From contig JACPYP010000006.1 of NCBI GenBank assembly GCA_016195985.1, positions 62,001-126,000 of the forward strand: 64,000 nt of DNA, in the 5' to 3' direction. The translations under genes were made by a program, and so were the position numbers. The stretch comes from Acidobacteriota bacterium. GTDB taxonomy: Bacteria > Acidobacteriota > Holophagae > Holophagales > Holophagaceae. The notes beneath the pieces are model-generated. The model had not been told where the DNA came from. It did no database searches and saw only the letters and a list, made by a program, of their open reading frames with translations. Each line of letters begins with the position of its first letter. Position 1 is the stretch's first letter. This document shows positions 58,845-64,000 of the stretch, piece after piece.

Positions 58845-59848
58845 AAGCGATAGACCACGAAGGCCGAGATGTCCGGGGCCGTGAAGGTGCCAGCTTCCTC
58901 GCTGAAACCGAAGCGCCAGCGGGGAAGCCAGGTGTGACGGAAGGTCCAGTGCTGCTGCCAGCCGGCCCGGTCCAGGCGGGACAGGCCCACCCGGTAGGGA
59001 CTGCCCGCATAGCCCAGGGCCACCTCCACGCCCAGGCCCGAGACCAGCCCGGTCCCCTCGCCCTGCCAGCCCAGGCTGGCCCAGGCGCGGCTGAAGGAGG
59101 TCTTGTCCATGACGCTGCGCAACGGGCTGTCCTTCGGCAGGCCCAGCACCACCCGTTCGGCCTGGCCGAACACGTTCCAGCGGCCAAACCGCCGCCAGAG
59201 GGCACCGCCGAACAGGCCGTCCGTGCCGCCGTCTCCAGAGAAATCAGCCTGCTTGCCCGTGGGGAGCTGGACGGAGATCCCCATCCGGCCGCCGGCATCC
59301 GCGGTGCCGAAGGGGCGGATCCAGGCCACGTCCAGGTCCATGAGCCGCAGCCCTGGCCGGGAGAGGTCCCCCACCACCTTGCCATCCCGCTCCAGGTGGT
59401 AGGCGAGGCGGTTCTTGGGGGCGTCCTCGCGCCCGCCTTGGGGCAGGCTGAACATCTGGTGCCAGTTCCACATCGCCTGGTCGGCGATGCCCCCGGAGCG
59501 TGAGGCGAGACGGGCCCGCACGTTCACCCGCGTGGAGCCCAGCCTCGCGGCCCAATCGCCGGTGAGCTGCCACTCTTCCCCATCCAGGCGGGCGAAGGTC
59601 CGCAGATCGGAACTGTGTTCCAGATCCGGCCGCAGCATCTGGCTGGTGGCCTCCAGGGCGAGTTCGTCCACCCCTTCGGGCAGCGGCTCGGGAAAGCCCT
59701 CGAACCAGGCCACGCGGTTGGGCCTGGGCGTTTCCTGGGCCGAGAGACCTGCCGTCGAGAGGGCCATCGTTGAAAAGCCCAAGATCAGAGCCCCCGAAGG
59801 TCCCGCTAGAACTCTGAGGACCCGGAGGGGTAGATTGATCAAGGTCAC
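58826..59848 (-). CDS. exported protein resembling DUF3187
   Basis: 340 residues from a GTG with AAGGA upstream. A signal peptide ends near STAGLSAQE. The remainder is rich in alternating beta strands with aromatic residues (RFGRWNVFGQAERVVLGLPK, WQQHWTFRHTWLPRWRFGFS) and probably forms an outer-membrane barrel, as expected for DUF3187 proteins. Function unknown. The end overlaps a repeated hairpin element, which encodes the last residues LGAA. Divergent from the citrate synthase gene. Confidence 0.65.
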   Translation of the reverse strand: MTLINLPLRVLRVLAGPSGALILGFSTMALSTAGLSAQETPRPNRVAWFEGFPEPLPEGVDELALEATSQMLRPDLEHSSDLRTFARLDGEEWQLTGDWAARLGSTRVNVRARLASRSGGIADQAMWNWHQMFSLPQGGREDAPKNRLAYHLERDGKVVGDLSRPGLRLMDLDVAWIRPFGTADAGGRMGISVQLPTGKQADFSGDGGTDGLFGGALWRRFGRWNVFGQAERVVLGLPKDSPLRSVMDKTSFSRAWASLGWQGEGTGLVSGLGVEVALGYAGSPYRVGLSRLDRAGWQQHWTFRHTWLPRWRFGFSEEAGTFTAPDISAFVVYRLGAAAK

Positions 59849-60020
59849 GGAAGTTCCTTTTCGCACAGGTAATACTCTGCCCTGACCCTCACAGCCCAGC
59901 CAGCGCGGATTCTTGAATATTCATGAAGGACTGCGATGCCTTCGATGGAAGAGACAGCATAATTGTCCCCACCCATTTGATCTTGTTCTTCCCTTCCTTT
60001 TCTTCACAGGAGCCTCTCCC

Positions 60021-61331
60021 ATGACCCGCCTCAAAGCCCGCCTTCTGGAGAAGATCCAAGAGCACCGCCCGCGCACCCAGCGCCTCAACAAGGAATTCGG
60101 CGACGTGGTGATCGACCAGGTCACCATCAGCCAGGCGCTGGGAGGCGCCCGCGACATCCATGCCCTGGTGACGGACATCTCCTACCTCGACTACACGGAA
60201 GGCATCCGCTTCCGCGGCAAGAACATTCCCGAAACCTTCGCGGCTCTGCCCAAGGCCCCCGGCGGCGAATACCCCACGGTGGAATCATTCTGGTACTTCC
60301 TGCTCACCGGGGAAGTGCCCAGCGCCGCCGACACCGACGAACTGGTGGCGGATTTCCAGGAACGCGCCAAGGTGCCGGCCTACGTCTTCGACGTCATCCG
60401 CGCCCTGCCCAAGGACAGCCACCCCATGGTGATGCTCTCCGCGGCCGTGCTCTCCATGCAGAAAGACAGCAAGTTCGCCGCCGCCTACCACAGCATCAAG
60501 AAGAACGACCACTGGGACTTCATGTTCGAGGACGCCTCGGACCTGGTGGCGCGCCTGCCCCAGATCGCCGCCTTCATCTACCGCTGGAAATACAAGAACG
60601 GCGACATCATCTCCGCCAAGCCCGGCCTCGACATGGGCGCCAACTTCGCCCACATGATGGGCATCGACAAACCCTACGACGATGTGGCCCGCATGTATTT
60701 CATCCTGCATAGCGATCACGAGAGCGGCAACGTCAGCGCCCACACCACCCATCTCGTGGCCTCCGCGCTGTCCGACGCCTACTACAGCTTCAGCGCCGGC
60801 CTCAACGGCCTGGCGGGCCCCCTGCACGGCCTGGCCAACCAGGAAGTGCTGGACTGGCTGCTGAAATTCCAGAAACAGCTGGACGGCGCCGAACCCACCG
60901 AAGAGAACATCCGCAAGGCCCTCTGGGACACGCTGAATTCCGGCCAGGTCATCGCCGGCTACGGCCACGCCATCCTGCGCAAGACCGATCCCCGCTACAC
61001 CGCGCAGATGGAGTTCTGCCAGAAGCACCTGCCTCAGGATCCCCTCTTCAAGCTGGTGAACATGATCTACCGCGTGGCGCCCGGCGTGCTCACGGAACAG
61101 GGCAAGACCAAGAACCCCTGGCCCAACGTGGATGCCCAGAGCGGCGTCATCCAGTGGTACTACGGCCTGCGGGAATACGATTTTTACACCGTGCTCTTCG
61201 GCGTAGGCCGCGCCCTGGGCGTGCTCGCCAACATCACCTGGGACCGCGCCCTGAACTATCCCCTGGAGCGCCCCAAGTCCGTCACCACCGACATGCTCGA
61301 AGAGTGGGCCGCCAAGGGCGGACGGAAGTAG
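60021..61331 (+). CDS. gltA: citrate synthase, eukaryotic type
   Basis: 436 residues. The active-site histidines lie in AGPLHGLANQEVLDWL and GYGHAILRKTDPRY, with the aspartate region in YDFYTVLFGVGRALGVLANI. Length and motifs match the mitochondrial-type si-citrate synthases also found in Geobacter, not the hexameric E. coli type. It condenses oxaloacetate with acetyl-CoA. AGGAG precedes the ATG. The leader contains the palindrome TGAATATTCA (59914-59923) and a CATAAT (59958-59963) that could be a -10 box. Convergent with the citrate-lyase-like gene. Confidence 0.92.
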   Translation: MTRLKARLLEKIQEHRPRTQRLNKEFGDVVIDQVTISQALGGARDIHALVTDISYLDYTEGIRFRGKNIPETFAALPKAPGGEYPTVESFWYFLLTGEVPSAADTDELVADFQERAKVPAYVFDVIRALPKDSHPMVMLSAAVLSMQKDSKFAAAYHSIKKNDHWDFMFEDASDLVARLPQIAAFIYRWKYKNGDIISAKPGLDMGANFAHMMGIDKPYDDVARMYFILHSDHESGNVSAHTTHLVASALSDAYYSFSAGLNGLAGPLHGLANQEVLDWLLKFQKQLDGAEPTEENIRKALWDTLNSGQVIAGYGHAILRKTDPRYTAQMEFCQKHLPQDPLFKLVNMIYRVAPGVLTEQGKTKNPWPNVDAQSGVIQWYYGLREYDFYTVLFGVGRALGVLANITWDRALNYPLERPKSVTTDMLEEWAAKGGRK

Positions 61332-61351
61332 GGGCGGACTTCAGTCTTCCG

Positions 61352-61389
61352 TATAGAAAGAGGCGGGCCGCGGCCCGCCTCTTTCTATA
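61352..61389. terminator. 38-bp perfect palindrome between citrate synthase and the citrate-lyase-like gene
   Basis: TATAGAAAGAGGCGGGCCG (61352-61370) followed at once by its exact complement (61371-61389). AGAAAG/CTTTCT ends give A/T tracts on both sides, so it should terminate both convergent genes. The stop codon of the leftward gene lies within it. Confidence 0.9.
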
Positions 61390-64000
61390 GGACGTAAGTC
61401 AACTCGTTCTCCGGGGTGCGGCAATCCATGTCCAGGCCGCGGTCGCGGTGATCGGCGATCTCGGCGGAGGCGCCCACGCTGCGTCCGAAGAGGAAGAGCG
61501 TAAAGGCCACTTCCTGGACCTGGCGCAGGCTGAGGCGCCCGGCCTGCAGATCCTTCCAAACCAGCTTGAGGGCGATCACCGCCAGCACCGCGTCCACGTT
61601 CACGCAAAAGACGTTCTTGGTCACGCCCTCGGCGTACAGCTCCTTCACCAAGTGGCGGTAGAACTCCCAGAAGGCGTTGTAGATGCCCTTCTCAGCCAGC
61701 ATGCCCGACACGAACTGCTCCCTGGGATCCACGTTGATCTTGTTGCCGCGGAATACCGGGTGGTTGATGCAGGGAATGGGCTTCACCACCCCGTCTTCCA
61801 CTTCCTGGGCGCGCTTCTTGTAGGCTCCATAGGCCTTGGCGGCCTTGTTCGCCATGGCCTTGAGGTCGAGGCCGTGGTTGGGATCGCCCGGATCCTTCAA
61901 ACCCGCCTCTTTGAACTGTTCCATCAGGAAGTTGATGGACTCGTAGCCGTTGCCGCCGTGGGCGCGGCCCGTGTTCGACAGGAAGCCCACGAAGGACATG
62001 GAGATGTCGTTCCGGGCGCTGACGCTTTCCTTGGCCCCCTTGGCCGACAGGGTGCCGGGGCCATTGGTGATGGTGAGGCCCAGGAGCGTCTGGAATTCCA
62101 GCAGCTCAGTAGGGTCGGGCACCCGGCCGAAGAGCACCTTGAAGGCGTTCTCCGTGAAACTGAGGTTGAGGTTCGACAGTTTCTTGTCCACCAGCTTCTT
62201 CCAGTGGGGGTTGCGGTCCCGGTCCACCACCGAGTAGGCCACGATGCGGGCCATGAGGTAGAAGTAGGTGACCGAATCCTCCACCAGCTGCCGGCTGATG
62301 CGCTTCTCCAGCATGGGATTCCACAGCACGCACACGGCGATGGTGGCCAGCAGGAACTCGTAGGTGTCGCGGATCTCCAGCTTCTTCTTCTCCGCCATGT
62401 CGATGATGTGCTGGCAGACCCGCAGGGCCACGCAGGACTTCTTCGACTTCTTGACCTCCTTGAAGAGCAGGTTGGAGACATCCGTCTTCCTCGAAGGTTC
62501 GGCGCTCAGGAGGTGCTTCTCGACGTAGGCATCCAGCTCCGGCGGCAGCGCCTCCGTGTGCTCGTCCAGACCGAACTCGCGGATGAGGTCGATGATGAAC
62601 CGGGCGTGCTCCCGCGACTTCGCCAGCAGGCCCTTGTCCCCCACCAGGGCGATCTGGGAGGCCAGGTACGCGTTGGGCGTGCACCCGTTGTCCCGGGCCA
62701 CGTCGATGGCGGCCATGCGGCGCTCGTCGATTTTCAGGAAGAGGTTCAGGATCAAGTTCAGCGTGGGAATGTCCACCTTGTCGGGCATCACCTTCGCCAG
62801 GGCGAAGAAAAGGTTCTCCTCCATGGTGCGGCGCGACAGGTCCAGCACGGACTTCCCGTGCAGCTCGGAGACCTGGGTTTCCGGGCTCATGCGGGACGCA
62901 CCGGACTTGTCCGCCATGTTCTGGCGGAGGTAGTGGGCGCCCACCTGCTTGATCACCTCCACCACCTGGCGGTCGTAGGGTGCTGGCGGCTTGGTCAGAG
63001 GCAGGTCCAGGACCGGGGGCACCTTCACCATGGTGTCGCTCAGCCAGAGTTTGAGGGAGAGATCGCCGGTGGTGGCGAAGTCCGGCTTCTCGCCGATCTT
63101 CTCGTAGACGGCGCGGACCGCGTCTGGGATGTACTGGATGCTGGAGACGCGCACGCCCCGCTTGCTCACTTCGCTGGTCTTGGGGTCGAAGACGTCCACC
63201 CCGAAATATTCGTCGAACCAGCGTTCCTTGCTCTCGGCGTCGTCGCCGCTGCCGGACAGCGCTCCCGCATGGCCGCAGGCGCGGGTGATGTTCTTCTTCC
63301 AGCGCCCCGTGACACAGGCGATGATCGGTTTGGTGAAGCCGAAGGTGCGGTCCCTGATCCAGTCCAGGGCCATCTTCTCGTAGTAGCCGCCGGGCTCGAC
63401 GTAGATCACGACCGCCTTGGTGCGAGGATCGTTCTGGGCCGCGTAGAGGAACTCCGGAAGGGCGAAGTGGATGTAGACATCCTTGCCGCTGGAGACGGCC
63501 GTGCTGATGCCGAAGCCCGCGGTGCGGAGGTACTCCGCCATGGTGGTGGTGAAGTTGCCGGAGTTGGAGTGGATGGCGATGGACCCCTTCACCAGCGTCT
63601 CTTCGGGATGGTCGCCGCCCAGGCTTCCGCCGATGCGCACGCGGTCCCAGGCATTGGCCATGCCCAGGCAGTTCGCGCCGATGACATCCACCCCCGCCTC
63701 CTGGCAAAGCGCGCGGATGTTCCGGGAATCCCGGGCCGGCACCTTCTCGGTGACGATGACGATGCGCTTGAGGGCCTCGTTGTGGGTCACCAGCTCGGAA
63801 ACCGCCTTGCACACACCCTGGGGCGGAATGTAGACCACGCCCATGTCGAAGGCGATGCCGTGGTCCATGACTTCGCGGATGCTGCGGTAGACCGGGATGG
63901 CGCCTAGTTTCGTCTCCAGGCTGCCCCGGCGCCCGTACTGCACGCCGGCCACGATGTTGCCGCCGCTGTACTCGTGGGAAACGGGCGTCACCTTGCGGCT
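61385..64000 (-). CDS. ATP-citrate-lyase-like protein (CoA-ligase plus citryl-CoA-lyase modules), 5' end outside window
   Basis: The frame is open to the right edge; at least 871 residues. Counting from the GTG at 63991, residues 1-320 are a CoA-binding/succinyl-CoA-ligase-alpha-like module with IAIHSNSGNFTTTMAEYLRT and the phospho-histidine loop ACGHAGALSGSGDDAESK (His241). Residues about 625-868 match the citryl-CoA-lyase end of ATP-citrate lyase: NGPGTLSAKGAKESVSARND, His744 in INHPVFRGNK, VNVDAVLAVI (Asp800), FGRSVGASAEIADHRDRG and ELTYVL. Between them are about 300 helical residues that are absent from ATP-citrate lyase. It may cleave (or make) citryl-CoA; the ATP-grasp partner is not visible. 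Confidence 0.7.
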   Translation of the reverse strand, partial: SRKVTPVSHEYSGGNIVAGVQYGRRGSLETKLGAIPVYRSIREVMDHGIAFDMGVVYIPPQGVCKAVSELVTHNEALKRIVIVTEKVPARDSRNIRALCQEAGVDVIGANCLGMANAWDRVRIGGSLGGDHPEETLVKGSIAIHSNSGNFTTTMAEYLRTAGFGISTAVSSGKDVYIHFALPEFLYAAQNDPRTKAVVIYVEPGGYYEKMALDWIRDRTFGFTKPIIACVTGRWKKNITRACGHAGALSGSGDDAESKERWFDEYFGVDVFDPKTSEVSKRGVRVSSIQYIPDAVRAVYEKIGEKPDFATTGDLSLKLWLSDTMVKVPPVLDLPLTKPPAPYDRQVVEVIKQVGAHYLRQNMADKSGASRMSPETQVSELHGKSVLDLSRRTMEENLFFALAKVMPDKVDIPTLNLILNLFLKIDERRMAAIDVARDNGCTPNAYLASQIALVGDKGLLAKSREHARFIIDLIREFGLDEHTEALPPELDAYVEKHLLSAEPSRKTDVSNLLFKEVKKSKKSCVALRVCQHIIDMAEKKKLEIRDTYEFLLATIAVCVLWNPMLEKRISRQLVEDSVTYFYLMARIVAYSVVDRDRNPHWKKLVDKKLSNLNLSFTENAFKVLFGRVPDPTELLEFQTLLGLTITNGPGTLSAKGAKESVSARNDISMSFVGFLSNTGRAHGGNGYESINFLMEQFKEAGLKDPGDPNHGLDLKAMANKAAKAYGAYKKRAQEVEDGVVKPIPCINHPVFRGNKINVDPREQFVSGMLAEKGIYNAFWEFYRHLVKELYAEGVTKNVFCVNVDAVLAVIALKLVWKDLQAGRLSLRQVQEVAFTLFLFGRSVGASAEIADHRDRGLDMDCRTPENELTYVL

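Noticed and set aside
1-64000. CRISPR array, tRNA or rRNA genes
   Set aside because: No regularly spaced direct repeats with unique spacers, no cloverleaf with TTC-loop pattern and no rRNA-like segment was found by reading; tRNAscan and barrnap would settle this.

Overview
The window is GC-rich and almost fully coding. Its gene content fits a chromosome segment of a Holophagae-type acidobacterium (Geothrix/Holophaga-like). That is an inference from a eukaryotic-type citrate synthase, a tungsten aldehyde oxidoreductase system, many NtrB-like orphan kinases and full amino-acid catabolism. No marker gene in the window proves it. No tRNA, rRNA or CRISPR array was seen. One decayed IS110-type transposase is the only mobile-element trace.

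Layout. 1-5.8 kb: end of a LapB-like TPR protein, then a leftward envelope/RNA block (PpiC and SurA-like foldases, S4 protein, YhaM-like nuclease, unknown coiled-coil protein) and a Bax-inhibitor-1 family membrane protein. 5.9-12.4 kb: biotin genes bioF, bioD and bioA, interrupted by a large hybrid kinase and a TPR protein. 12.4-26.2 kb: metallo-beta-lactamase-fold protein, fumarylacetoacetase, amidohydrolase, flavin-reductase-like protein, hybrid kinase and MscS channel. The tyrosine/homogentisate block follows: two homogentisate dioxygenase paralogues around a LysR regulator, then HPPD and a POT peptide transporter. 26.3-31.1 kb: Ig-like lipoprotein, secreted amidohydrolase, malic enzyme. 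31.2-35.4 kb: moeA and modABC. 35.5-39.3 kb: PilZ protein, ribosomal protein L9, HU, a degraded island with the IS110 remnant, AraC regulator. 39.4-41.2 kb: a probable Fur-controlled unit (small ORF, HemS-like protein, ferritin). 41.5-47.8 kb: two membrane kinases, and a LysR regulator divergent from an ALDH7 aldehyde dehydrogenase.

47.8-55.8 kb, all leftward, is the most distinctive block. It holds a ModE-type HTH protein, a TupA-type tungstate-binding protein, delta-1-pyrroline-5-carboxylate dehydrogenase, permease and ATPase of the transporter, a four-cluster ferredoxin, a 741-residue aldehyde:ferredoxin oxidoreductase family protein and a MoaD-like protein. Uptake of the metal, part of the cofactor machinery, the tungstoenzyme and an enzyme acting on an amino-acid semialdehyde therefore sit together. 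55.9-64 kb: DegT aminotransferase, lysS, DUF3187-like protein, a eukaryotic-type citrate synthase, and convergent to it an ATP-citrate-lyase-like protein cut by the right edge.

Together the genes describe a cell that takes up peptides and degrades amino acids (tyrosine via homogentisate, lysine via aminoadipate semialdehyde, proline/arginine via glutamate semialdehyde). Aldehydes would be disposed of through NAD(P)- and ferredoxin-linked enzymes, with carbon entering the TCA cycle. Intergenic spaces carry a recurrent family of CACCAAG/CACGGAG inverted repeats and several strong hairpins.
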